Shown: positions 6,565 to 13,590, counted from the first letter of the stretch. The stretch is 23,402 bases of DNA from Nanobdellota archaeon (GCA_030640565.1 DAOWJD010000037.1:1-23402); one strand, 5' to 3'. The notes: a model not told the origin generated them from the letters alone. Translations and numbers: made by a program.

Positions 6565-6876
6565 ATGGTGAACTTTTTGATAGTTATAATATTTGTTGTA
6601 GTGGTTGTTTTTTTCGCATTTAAAATGAATAATCTTAGGACAAAAACAGCATACATCTTTATTTTTTTAGGAGCATCATTCCTTCTTTTGACAATATATT
6701 TAGTTTTATCTGGCAGTGCGATTAATTTTTCAACTATTGGGAATGTGTCTTCTGCTGTAAAAACTTATGTTTCATGGATTGGTAATGCTGGGTCAAATAT
6801 TGTTAAAGTTTCAAGTTATGCATTCAATCAGGAATGGAAATCAGACGATATAGTAAATAAAACAGGTTTAGGATGA
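6565..6876 (+). CDS. small membrane protein, two N-terminal TM segments, 103 aa
   Basis: I do not recognise the family. Residues 3-19 are an uninterrupted hydrophobic stretch (FLIVIIFVVVVVFFAF), and a second TM helix spans about 30-50. The C-terminal half is polar and probably extracellular (AINFSTIGNVSSAVKTYVSW). A TATA-like TTTTTATATATC lies at 6520-6531 and a Shine-Dalgarno-like AGGTGA about 12 nt before the ATG. The stop overlaps the next ATG (GGATGA), so it is coupled to the 72-aa gene. The paired arrangement and matching topology suggest a two-component membrane unit, but nothing in the sequence tells what it does. Confidence 0.65.
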   Translation: MVNFLIVIIFVVVVVFFAFKMNNLRTKTAYIFIFLGASFLLLTIYLVLSGSAINFSTIGNVSSAVKTYVSWIGNAGSNIVKVSSYAFNQEWKSDDIVNKTGLG

Positions 6877-7091
6877 AAGTCGTTATCTTGATACTTATAA
6901 AATTCTTTTTTATATCAGCTTTGTTTATAATCACTAATGAAGATTTGTATTTAAGAGACCCTGTGGATAGAGAACTATTTTTTAACACTTATTCTACCTG
7001 GCTTAAAGGCTTATTTGATCAAAGTACAGATGTTGTAGGTTCTGTAATAAATCTAAAGTGGCTTCCAGAAGATAATCTTAGCCAAAGTTGA
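6873..7091 (+). CDS. small anchored or secreted protein, 72 aa
   Basis: The protein begins with a hydrophobic helix (VVILILIKFFFISALFII) that could be an anchor or an uncleaved signal, followed by a polar domain with LYLRDPVDRELFFNTYSTW and GLFDQSTDVVGSVINLKW. The start overlaps the stop of the 103-aa gene by 4 nt. Both proteins end with an aromatic-rich polar segment after the membrane part. No known family recognised. It ends with TGA. Confidence 0.6.
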   Translation: MKVVILILIKFFFISALFIITNEDLYLRDPVDRELFFNTYSTWLKGLFDQSTDVVGSVINLKWLPEDNLSQS

Positions 7092-7139
7092 CCTATTCCA
7101 ACATAAGTTTTAAAAACTATATATCCTAAATTATATTAA

Positions 7140-7382
7140 ATGGTAAGAAAAAAAAGAGCTGGTAAAAAGTCAGCTAGTCTTAAAAACAGAATTCATCTTG
7201 CATGGAGAAATCTTCTTCTATTTTTAATAATCTTTATATGTTCCTTTATTTTATATTCTTTTTCTACAAATGATTTACTTAAAAATCTCTTTGGCATACT
7301 TGCAGTAATTTTTGGATTTTTAACTTTTGCATTTTTACTTGCTTTTATAGTTCTACTTATTCTTAGAACAGGAAAAAAATAA
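7140..7382 (+). CDS. small two-TM membrane protein, 80 aa
   Basis: A basic cytoplasmic N-terminus (MVRKKRAGKKSASLKNR) is followed by two hydrophobic helices (about 24-42 and 50-76) joined by a short loop, and the protein ends LRTGKK. It fits the positive-inside rule for a hairpin with both ends in the cytoplasm. A TATA-like GTTTTAAAAACTATATATCC precedes it by about 20-35 nt. No family recognised. It is the last gene before the interrupted tRNA locus. Confidence 0.6.
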   Translation: MVRKKRAGKKSASLKNRIHLAWRNLLLFLIIFICSFILYSFSTNDLLKNLFGILAVIFGFLTFAFLLAFIVLLILRTGKK

Positions 7383-7469
7383 CTTAAACTTTTTATACTC
7401 TGATTCTGATTTTCTTATTAGGTTTTACTTTAACTTAAATAAAAGTTGCCACAGTAGCTCAGTTACCAC

Positions 7470-7481
7470 AAATTTTATAAG
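7470..7481 (+). promoter_or_regulatory. TATA box for the homing endonuclease gene
   Basis: AAATTTTATAAG is centred 27 nt before the ATG at 7503. It begins a few bases after the recognisable tRNA 5' end stops, so the inserted segment seems to bring its own promoter and to make a leaderless mRNA. Confidence 0.5.
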
Positions 7482-7502
7482 TGAGGGGTTCTTTCATATT
7501 TT

Positions 7503-8483
7503 ATGAAGATAAAGATTTCTGACGATAATATGAGAAAAAAACTTTTTTATCTGGTAAAAAATAATTTAAATAAATCTTGGAAAGAGATTGGAAAAGAATT
7601 GGATTTACCTAAATATACATTTGAAAGATATAGGTCTGGAAGTTCTCTAATTCCGAAAAAATTGTTTTTATATTTTTTGAATGTATTAAATAAGTCTGAT
7701 AGAGTAGAGATACTAAAATTTAGTAAGGAATTTCCAGATAATTATGGACAGGTTAAGGGAGGAATAGCGGCGTATAAAATTAATTTTGAGAAATTCCGTG
7801 AAGGAAGAAAAAAGGCAGCCATTTCTAATAAAATTAGAATGAGGAAAACATTTACTTTTGATATAGAGCTATCTCCAGAAATTTGTGAACTTATTGGGGC
7901 ATTTATTGGAGATGGTTTTTTTAATTGTTATCGCAACAAGCTTTATCAAATAGAATTTTCTGGGGACAGTAGATATGATCTAGATTATTATAATAATAGG
8001 ATTATCCCCATCATAAAAGAGATAATTCCCGATATTAATCCAAGAATATACAAAAGAGAGGCAAATTCTGTAAGAATTGTTTTCTATTCTAAGAAATTAT
8101 TCTGTTTTTTAAGAGATTATTTTAGTTTTACTCCAGGAAGAAAAACACATATTGTTAAGATTCCCGAAAAAATATTAAACAATATAGAGTTTATTTATCC
8201 AACAATTAGAGGAATTTTTGATACAGATGGAGGGGTTTTTTTTGACAAGAGAAGTAGATATAAGAAACCGTATCCAAGAATAATTTTTCAGACAGTTAGT
8301 GAGAATTTATATAGACAGATTGTAAAGTATTTAACAAAAGATTTTAAAATTTATTCTTTCTTTAATAAAAAAAGAAAGGTTTACGGGATAGAAATATATG
8401 GTCACAATCAACTAAAGAAATGGATGTCTTTAATTGGATTTTCAAATAGAAGACACCTTAATAAGATTGCCTCAATAGCTTAA
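7503..8483 (+). CDS. LAGLIDADG homing endonuclease, 326 aa
   Basis: This is a single-chain, two-motif LAGLIDADG endonuclease. Motif 1 is ELIGAFIGDG (129-138, acidic residue D137) and motif 2 is TIRGIFDTDG (234-243, D242). The spacing of about 105 residues is normal for monomeric enzymes such as intron or intein endonucleases. The N-terminal 110 residues hold a helix-turn-helix-like segment (SWKEIGKELDLPKYTFERYR). These enzymes cut a 15-25 bp target and spread their own gene. No intein splicing motifs flank it, so it is a free-standing or tRNA-intron type. The gene lies inside the interrupted tRNA, has its own TATA box, and its last five codons (Ala-Ser-Ile-Ala-stop) are the first 15 nt of tRNA-Thr. 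Both catalytic acids are present, so it is probably active. Confidence 0.92.
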   Translation: MKIKISDDNMRKKLFYLVKNNLNKSWKEIGKELDLPKYTFERYRSGSSLIPKKLFLYFLNVLNKSDRVEILKFSKEFPDNYGQVKGGIAAYKINFEKFREGRKKAAISNKIRMRKTFTFDIELSPEICELIGAFIGDGFFNCYRNKLYQIEFSGDSRYDLDYYNNRIIPIIKEIIPDINPRIYKREANSVRIVFYSKKLFCFLRDYFSFTPGRKTHIVKIPEKILNNIEFIYPTIRGIFDTDGGVFFDKRSRYKKPYPRIIFQTVSENLYRQIVKYLTKDFKIYSFFNKKRKVYGIEIYGHNQLKKWMSLIGFSNRRHLNKIASIA

Positions 8484-8540
8484 TGGTAAAGCATCACCTC
8501 GGTAAGGTGGAGAGTGTGGGTTCAAATCCCACTTGAGGCT
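8469..8540 (+). tRNA. tRNA-Thr (anticodon GGT), nested inside the interrupted tRNA
   Basis: This is a complete 72-nt cloverleaf. Acceptor GCCTCAA pairs with TTGAGGC and the discriminator is T, as in archaeal tRNA-Thr. The D arm is GCTT-AATGGTA-AAGC, the anticodon arm is TCACC-TCGGTAA-GGTGG (one U-G pair) and the T arm is GTGGG-TTCAAAT-CCCAC. The 7-nt anticodon loop gives GGT at 8501-8503. The base before the anticodon (position 33) is C instead of the nearly universal U. CCA is not encoded. The first 15 nt are also the 3' end of the endonuclease reading frame, and 12 nt after the tRNA the 3' part of the outer tRNA begins. Confidence 0.9.
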
Positions 8541-8634
8541 TTTACTTTAATAATGACGAGGTCCTGGGTTCGACTCCCAGCTGTGGCTTATGCCAACATT
8601 TATAACATATAACTTTTAACTTAAATAGATTGAA

Positions 8635-9123
8635 ATGGCTAAAGACGAGCAAAAACTTGAAAAACTGAAAAAGAATTTCGAAATTCTTAAAAAAGAACAT
8701 AATCTCCCTGATTTTGAGAAACTAAATGAAGATTTTTATATTGAAAAGATTGCAGATTCTGAAACAGAAATCTTGATAAGAGAAATAAGGAAATTTATAG
8801 GAGATAAAATGATGAATTATATGAGATTTATTGAAAATCTTTTGAATCCTGTAAATGTCCCTATGTTTATCTTTTCAATTGTAAAGCTTTTAGATGCTGA
8901 AGAAAAAAAAGCACTTTCTGAAATTTATAAAGAACTTATGAAGAAAGAGATTGAATTTATTGAACTTGACCTGGAATTTAACGAGAAAAAAGAAGTAGAA
9001 TTTGTTAAAGATGCTTATGAATTCTGGCAAGGAATAAAAAAAGATATGTTAAAAGTCATAGATAAAATCAATAAAAAGTGGGATAATAAGTTTGGAGTAA
9101 ACGACAAAGGATATTTTGGGTAA
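8635..9123 (+). CDS. hypothetical helical protein, 162 aa
   Basis: I do not recognise this protein. It is charged, predicted almost all helical and cytoplasmic. Residues 1-30 form a lysine-rich coiled-coil-like helix (EQKLEKLKKNFEILKKEH), followed by a helix with ETEILIREIRKFIGDKMMNY, and a C-terminal KEVEFVKDAYEFWQGIKKDM. The pattern recalls small DPANN proteins of unknown function. A TATA-like ACATATAAC lies near 8604-8612. It ends 5 nt before the pheT stop on the opposite strand, so the two transcripts must overlap. Confidence 0.65.
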   Translation: MAKDEQKLEKLKKNFEILKKEHNLPDFEKLNEDFYIEKIADSETEILIREIRKFIGDKMMNYMRFIENLLNPVNVPMFIFSIVKLLDAEEKKALSEIYKELMKKEIEFIELDLEFNEKKEVEFVKDAYEFWQGIKKDMLKVIDKINKKWDNKFGVNDKGYFG

Positions 9124-9128
9124 AAATC

Positions 9129-10766
9129 TTATAAAAATTTTTCTAAATCTATCTCAAATAATGCAACAGGCATTTTTATTCTCCAGTTTTTCAGTGTTTT
9201 TGGATGAACCTCACTGATAAATCCTATTTTTTTGTCTTTAAAGATTATTTCTGCTGTTCTTCCTTCTATAAAATAAGGAGGAATTTCTTTTGCTTCTTTA
9301 AAAATTATTTCTTTGCCAATCATTCTGAATAAATATCCAAGAACCTGTTTAATTTTGGTGAAATTTCCAGGAGAGATTCCAGCAGCAAGCATATTTTTTT
9401 CTTTTATATTTTCTTTTCCTTTTTCCAGACAGAAAACCTTTCCGATTTCAAAAAGTTCTTGAGGATATTCTGAATCAACATTTTCTGAAAAATTTTTCAA
9501 TAATAAATGGGCTAGATTTTTCCTTAAAATAGTATATTCTGTTTTTGATCCTTCGACTTCTATAACTTCTTCTTGTTTTTCAATCAGGTTCATTTTTTCT
9601 ATTTGATCTCTTTTATTAGTTAGATGGTAATTGGAAACTTCAACCATTCCTAGCCCAGAAAGAATCTCTGAAAGTTTTTTCTTTATTATTTCTTTTTTAT
9701 CTTCTTCCCCAACTGTTGCTATCTTAGGAATTTCTGGAACAAAATTTTCATAACCATAAGCAATTGCAACATCTTCTATAATGTCAACTTCGTGAAGTAT
9801 ATCTACTCTCCATGAAGCCACTTCAACAGAGCCATTATCATAATTATGGCCCATTTTTTCAACCAATTTTTTAATTTCTTTTTCTTTTAATTCAATGCCC
9901 AGAAGTTTGTTTGTGTTTTCCAAGGAAATTTTAATTTTTTTAGGAGTTAAGTCAGGAGTTATTTTCTTTTTTCCATAGTAAAGGACCATCTGGTAGATTT
10001 CACCACCCATTTCATCTAAAGTTGTTACAATCATATTAAGGCATTTTTTAAGAATTTCAAAATCATCTCCAGAACATTCAACAAAAACATCTTCGGTTTT
10101 AGATGTTAATTTTCCTGTTAGATGTGAATTGATTATTGCAGGCATACTTAGAACATGATTATTTGCATCAATAAAAACAGGGAATTTTGCTTTTCCTGCG
10201 AGAAGATGAGCATATTCTTTTCCTGCAGGATGTTTCTGAAGAATTTCAAGTCCTGAAAGTTCCCTATCCATTTCTAAAGGAGTAAATTTTATCTGGTCCG
10301 GTTCTATTGCTTTGAATTTTATTGGAAGCTTGATTTTTTCCATAGGATAAATTCCTATTGCAACTTTCTTTCTTTTCCTTCCAATAGTTGCGTGAAGTTT
10401 TTCCTGTGTTTCAATTAATTCTTTAATTTTATCATCATCCAACCGAAGTTTCTTGACAATTGCACATGCTGTGTAAGGCCTAACATCTTTTACAGAAGAA
10501 TCTATAATAATGCTATAGTTTTTTTCTGGTTTATTTACTTTATATTCCTTGAGCCCTGTTTTTCTCCCAAGGAAAGAAAGGAATGCTCTTTTGAATCCGT
10601 GATAAGAAAGCAAATCAGAGCGATTAGGGAAAATTTCTAACTGGAAATCCTCTTTTTTAATTGATTCCACAGGAGTTCCAAACATTGCAATTTTGTTTTG
10701 CATGTCATCATGAAGTTTTCCGAAATCTCTTTCAAACTGTTTTTTATTAAAAGTTATAACTGCCAT
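9129..10766 (-). CDS. pheT: phenylalanyl-tRNA synthetase beta subunit
   Basis: This is the beta subunit of the alpha2-beta2 enzyme that charges tRNA-Phe. At 545 aa it is the short archaeal/eukaryotic type without the bacterial tRNA-binding EMAP domain. It starts directly with the B1-like region (MAVITFNKKQFERDFGKL and LEIFPNRSDLLSYHGF). A B3/B4 editing domain occupies about 90-265 (VRPYTACAIVKKL, FIDANNHVLSMPAIINS). The B5 domain lies around 275-340 (ITPDLTPKKIKISLE to SWRVDILHEVDIIEDVAIAYGYE). The C-terminal half is the non-catalytic class II-like core. It is the last gene of the pheS - ASCH - HIT - pheT unit, 1 nt after the HIT stop codon. Confidence 0.97.
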   Translation of the reverse strand: MAVITFNKKQFERDFGKLHDDMQNKIAMFGTPVESIKKEDFQLEIFPNRSDLLSYHGFKRAFLSFLGRKTGLKEYKVNKPEKNYSIIIDSSVKDVRPYTACAIVKKLRLDDDKIKELIETQEKLHATIGRKRKKVAIGIYPMEKIKLPIKFKAIEPDQIKFTPLEMDRELSGLEILQKHPAGKEYAHLLAGKAKFPVFIDANNHVLSMPAIINSHLTGKLTSKTEDVFVECSGDDFEILKKCLNMIVTTLDEMGGEIYQMVLYYGKKKITPDLTPKKIKISLENTNKLLGIELKEKEIKKLVEKMGHNYDNGSVEVASWRVDILHEVDIIEDVAIAYGYENFVPEIPKIATVGEEDKKEIIKKKLSEILSGLGMVEVSNYHLTNKRDQIEKMNLIEKQEEVIEVEGSKTEYTILRKNLAHLLLKNFSENVDSEYPQELFEIGKVFCLEKGKENIKEKNMLAAGISPGNFTKIKQVLGYLFRMIGKEIIFKEAKEIPPYFIEGRTAEIIFKDKKIGFISEVHPKTLKNWRIKMPVALFEIDLEKFL

Positions 10767-10767
10767 T

Positions 10768-11214
10768 TTATTTTGTGATTTTCTTTGCTGTTTCTTTTAG
10801 TTCTTCAATTGATTTTTGAGGGCCAAGTTGTGTGCTTATGTAACCCTCATATTTTTCAAAAAATATTTTATCTTTTGCCCATGTTTCTTTGAATTTTTCA
10901 TTTAATCCATAAATTGGATATAATTTTATGTGAACGTGATTAATTCCAAGACCTTCCATTACAATTGCAACTCTTTTCACATTAAGTTTTTTTTCAAGAA
11001 TTTTTACAAGTTTTTTTGCAGCAAGCATTAAATCAGTATATTCTTTTTCAGGCATATCTGTTGCATCACTATGAAAATGTTTTTTCGGAATCATTAAAGT
11101 CATTCCTTCAGTATTAGGATTTATATCTAATATAGCAATATGTTTCTTATCTTCCCATACTTTTTCTGAAGCAATTTCACCCTTCACAATTTTACAAAAT
11201 ATGCAGTTTTCCAT
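10768..11214 (-). CDS. HIT-family nucleotide hydrolase/transferase, 148 aa
   Basis: This is a histidine-triad protein. The N-terminal CIFCKIVKGEI has the CxxC zinc-site start of Hint-type proteins, and AILDINPNTEGMTLMIPKKH is the typical central strand region. The triad reads H93-V-H95-I-K97, so the third histidine is replaced by lysine while the catalytic middle histidine is kept. HIT proteins hydrolyse AMP-lysine, AMP-tryptophan, Ap4A or similar adenylated compounds. A role in clearing aminoacyl-adenylates released by synthetases is plausible next to pheS/pheT, but this is inference. It is co-transcribed with 1-nt gaps on both sides. The changed triad may alter the substrate. Confidence 0.9.
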   Translation of the reverse strand: MENCIFCKIVKGEIASEKVWEDKKHIAILDINPNTEGMTLMIPKKHFHSDATDMPEKEYTDLMLAAKKLVKILEKKLNVKRVAIVMEGLGINHVHIKLYPIYGLNEKFKETWAKDKIFFEKYEGYISTQLGPQKSIEELKETAKKITK

Positions 11215-11215
11215 T

Positions 11216-11476
11216 TTATTCTAATTCAATTTCATAAATTCCAAATTTTTTAATATCTTTAAGTGAATGGGCCTTTGTTGGATTAAACTTGAATAATTTT
11301 TTTACCTTTTTTTTAATTGTTCTTCCCGTATACCGCTTTGTTTTTGGATCATATTCTTCCAATACTAAAACATCTCCTTCTTTAAGTTTAAAATCTGCTA
11401 ATCTTACTTCTATTTTTTTCTCACCAGTCATTGCTTTTTCAAAATATTCTGGCCATTTTTTCTTTTTTATTTCCAT
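11216..11476 (-). CDS. ASCH/DUF3850-like RNA-binding domain protein, 86 aa
   Basis: This is a compact beta-barrel of the ASCH/PUA-like superfamily. Near the N-terminus KKKWPEYFEKAMTGEKKIEVRL resembles the substrate-facing Lys/Glu-Arg segment of ASCH proteins. It continues with DFKLKEGDVLVLEEYDPKT and RYTGRTIKKKVKKLF, the DUF3850 pattern (GD-V-L-E-x-DP...Y-TGR). ASCH domains are proposed to bind RNA during translation, and some are RNases or amidohydrolases. It sits between pheS and the HIT gene with 1-nt gaps, so it is made together with phenylalanyl-tRNA synthetase. No catalytic function can be assigned from sequence alone. Confidence 0.82.
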   Translation of the reverse strand: MEIKKKKWPEYFEKAMTGEKKIEVRLADFKLKEGDVLVLEEYDPKTKRYTGRTIKKKVKKLFKFNPTKAHSLKDIKKFGIYEIELE

Positions 11477-11477
11477 T

Positions 11478-12998
11478 TTATTTCATCCAAAACTTCATTT
11501 TTCTTAATTGAGTAAGATTATTTTTATACATTTCACGAAGATCTTTTATTTGATAATATTTCATAATTATTCTATCAAATCCAGGACCCCAAGCAAGAAT
11601 AGGGATATGTTTTCCCAATAATGGGATTGTTATTTCTGGTCTAAATATTCCTGCACCTCCGAGTTCAAGCCAGACTTTTTTTTCAGGATGCCAGATGTCA
11701 ATTTCAACACTTGGTTCTGTATAAGGAAAGTACCCTGGTCTGAACCTGACTTTTTCAAAACCCATTTTTTTGAAGAACTGTTGTAAATATCCAAGTAAAT
11801 GTCTAAAATTTGCATTTTTATCGACGACAATTCCTTCTGTCTGATTAAATTCAAATCCATGACTCCAGTCAACAGTCTCATTTCTAAAACATTTTCCAAT
11901 TGCGAAGAATTTTTGAGGAAAATCTTTTGATTTTAATTTGGTAAGTGTTTGAGCTGAAAGGCAAGTTGTGTGGGTTCTAAGGACAAGTTTTTTTGCTTCT
12001 TCTTCGTCCCATTCATATTGCCAGCCTGTGCTTCCTCCAACACCTGTTTCATGACTTTCTTTAACCCTTTTTATAAGCTCTTTGTCAGGAAGCTCTTCTT
12101 TTTTGTTGATGAAAAATGTATCCTGCATTTCTCTTACAGGATGATCTTGGGCTGTGAAAAGAGCATCGAAATTCCAAAAACTGCTTTGAATTAAATTTCC
12201 TGTCATTTCTTTAAATCCCATCTCTGTCCAAATTTTTCTTGCATAATCTGTTGCTTGGTTTACAAAATGGGTTTTTCCTCCACTGATTGGAGAAACAGGA
12301 AGGGTTACATCATATCTACGGAATTTTTTCCCTTTCCATAAAGAATCTTTTTCAAGAATCTCTGGAGTTATTTGTTCAATTAAATATTTTCCCTTAATAT
12401 CTGTTTCAATTATTTCTTTTCCTAAAGAGGTTATTTTTATATCTATAATCTTTTTTTCAGTTATTTCTATTATTTCCTTTCTTTTTTCAAGAGAATCAAG
12501 TGCAAAAAGTTGTTCAGGAGTTAGGGAATCATAATCTAAAGGAAGAGAATCAAGAAAAATTTCTTCAATGCTTTTTTTGGAAATCTCTTCTTTATTTGCA
12601 TTAAAAATTATTTTTTCCTTTTTTAGTTCAATCAAAGCCTTTTTTTTCAAAACACCTATCGAAGCTTTAAATTCATTATCTGATAATTTACTTTGATTTT
12701 GTGCTTCATCAAGTTTTAAGATTCTTTTTTCATTCAATAGATTAAGAAGCCTTCTTTCAGGCAGACCTTTTTTCTTGTAAAGTGCTCCGTTAACCCCAAT
12801 TTCAACTATTTTTATTCTTTTTGCAGAAATTTCAACTATTTTTTTATTCTTTAAATATTCAAGAGCTCTTATTACAGAGACTTTGTCCAGGTTAGCCTTT
12901 TCGCAAATTTTAGTTATATCTTTTTCTTCCAGATGAGGAAGGATTTTTCTTTCATTAGGACTTAGAGCCTCCAAAATTTTTTCTATATTTTTACCCAT
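11478..12998 (-). CDS. pheS: phenylalanyl-tRNA synthetase alpha subunit
   Basis: This is the catalytic alpha subunit, a class II synthetase that makes Phe-AMP and transfers Phe to tRNA-Phe. The N-terminal 200 residues form tandem winged-helix domains that bind tRNA (SPNERKILPHLEEKDITKIC and LPERRLLNLLNEKRI). The catalytic domain runs from about 225: DHPVREMQDTFFI (285-297), motif 2 with FRNETVDWSHGFEF (371-384), WLELGGAGIFRPEI (443-456) and motif 3 AWGPGFDRI (469-477). The length of 506 aa is typical of archaea. The start at 12998 has a TATA-like GAGCTATAAAGC about 23 nt upstream. It leads the pheS - ASCH - HIT - pheT operon. Confidence 0.97.
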   Translation of the reverse strand: MGKNIEKILEALSPNERKILPHLEEKDITKICEKANLDKVSVIRALEYLKNKKIVEISAKRIKIVEIGVNGALYKKKGLPERRLLNLLNEKRILKLDEAQNQSKLSDNEFKASIGVLKKKALIELKKEKIIFNANKEEISKKSIEEIFLDSLPLDYDSLTPEQLFALDSLEKRKEIIEITEKKIIDIKITSLGKEIIETDIKGKYLIEQITPEILEKDSLWKGKKFRRYDVTLPVSPISGGKTHFVNQATDYARKIWTEMGFKEMTGNLIQSSFWNFDALFTAQDHPVREMQDTFFINKKEELPDKELIKRVKESHETGVGGSTGWQYEWDEEEAKKLVLRTHTTCLSAQTLTKLKSKDFPQKFFAIGKCFRNETVDWSHGFEFNQTEGIVVDKNANFRHLLGYLQQFFKKMGFEKVRFRPGYFPYTEPSVEIDIWHPEKKVWLELGGAGIFRPEITIPLLGKHIPILAWGPGFDRIIMKYYQIKDLREMYKNNLTQLRKMKFWMK

Positions 12999-13013
12999 TT
13001 TTATTAATTTGTC

Positions 13014-13026
13014 TCGCTTTATAGCT
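13014..13026 (-). promoter_or_regulatory. TATA box for the pheS operon
   Basis: The minus strand reads AGCTATAAAGCGA, centred about 22 nt before the pheS ATG. No leader-type attenuator or T-box is visible in the short 5' region. Confidence 0.45.
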
Positions 13027-13124
13027 CGAATTTATTTTATTTTTAATATAGAGATTAAGAGGATTACAATTTATCAGTTTAACCTTATTTAAGCTGTTTT
13101 TATTTAACATTTTTCTATTATCAA

Positions 13125-13571
13125 TTATAAATCTCTTGTCATCCATGTTGGCATTCCAAGTACAAGGCCAAGGGATTTTAAATTATATTTGTTTCTTTTT
13201 TCACTTGAGATAAATTTCATTTTTAATTTATTTTTATTACAGAGTTTTACATTCTGTTTAACTCTTGCTAGTATTTCTGATTTTTCTTTAGGTTTTGGGT
13301 TTATAATTTCATCCAAATTTATTCCAATAGTCACCCCTTTCTTTTTTGCAAGTTTTGCAAGAACCTGATTAAATCCGGAATCTCTTTGCTTCATCTTGTC
13401 TTTCCTTGAAGATAGGTTTAAGAGCAAAATATGTATGTTTTCTTTTTCAAGGATTTTTTTATTTAGTTCGTCTGTTGAGCTTGAGAATATAACCTGCTTA
13501 TTCTTATTCTCTCCTATGGCTTTTCGTGCTTTATCAAAATTATCAGCTTGAATTGTTATGAATTTTTCCAT
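13125..13571 (-). CDS. rnp3: RNase P protein subunit p30 (Rpp30/Rnp3)
   Basis: This protein component of archaeal RNase P helps the RNA subunit remove tRNA 5' leaders. The family is a PHP-like TIM barrel without catalytic activity of its own. The best match is the conserved C-terminal half: QRDSGFNQVLAKLAKKKG, then VTIGINLDEI, followed by a variable helix and KYNLKSLGLVLGMP. At 148 aa it is clearly shorter than the roughly 200-240 residues usual in euryarchaea, which suits the compact proteins of DPANN. It has its own TATA box (TTTTATAAATACC on the minus strand) and is divergent from the 156-aa gene. Confidence 0.85.
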   Translation of the reverse strand: MEKFITIQADNFDKARKAIGENKNKQVIFSSSTDELNKKILEKENIHILLLNLSSRKDKMKQRDSGFNQVLAKLAKKKGVTIGINLDEIINPKPKEKSEILARVKQNVKLCNKNKLKMKFISSEKRNKYNLKSLGLVLGMPTWMTRDL

Positions 13572-13590
13572 TTTTTAAAGAAAACACAGG

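Larger units (their letters stand above)
7448..8588 (+). tRNA. interrupted tRNA gene: 5' and 3' ends separated by about 1.1 kb
   Basis: Positions 7448-7464 read like tRNA positions 1-17: acceptor GCCACAG, then TA, D-stem GCTC and AGTT. Positions 8553-8588 read like 38-73: stem TGACG, AGGTC, T arm CTGGG-TTCGACT-CCCAG, acceptor CTGTGGC and discriminator T. The two acceptor strands pair 7 of 7. G1-C72, C2-G71 and U73 fit archaeal tRNA-Thr or tRNA-Cys. The missing middle (D-loop 3' side to anticodon, about 20 nt, including the needed CGTCA strand) was not found between the halves. The interval holds a promoter, a LAGLIDADG gene and an intact tRNA-Thr. It may be a pseudogene broken by insertion, a multi-intron tRNA or a split tRNA. 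I see the two ends clearly; a functional product is unproven. Confidence 0.55.

Noticed and set aside
7485..7500. Possible anticodon (CTT, TTT or TTC) for the interrupted tRNA in the sequence before the endonuclease start
   Set aside because: No placement lets the 5' anticodon stem pair with TGACG of the 3' half, and the stretch overlaps the endonuclease promoter and leader.
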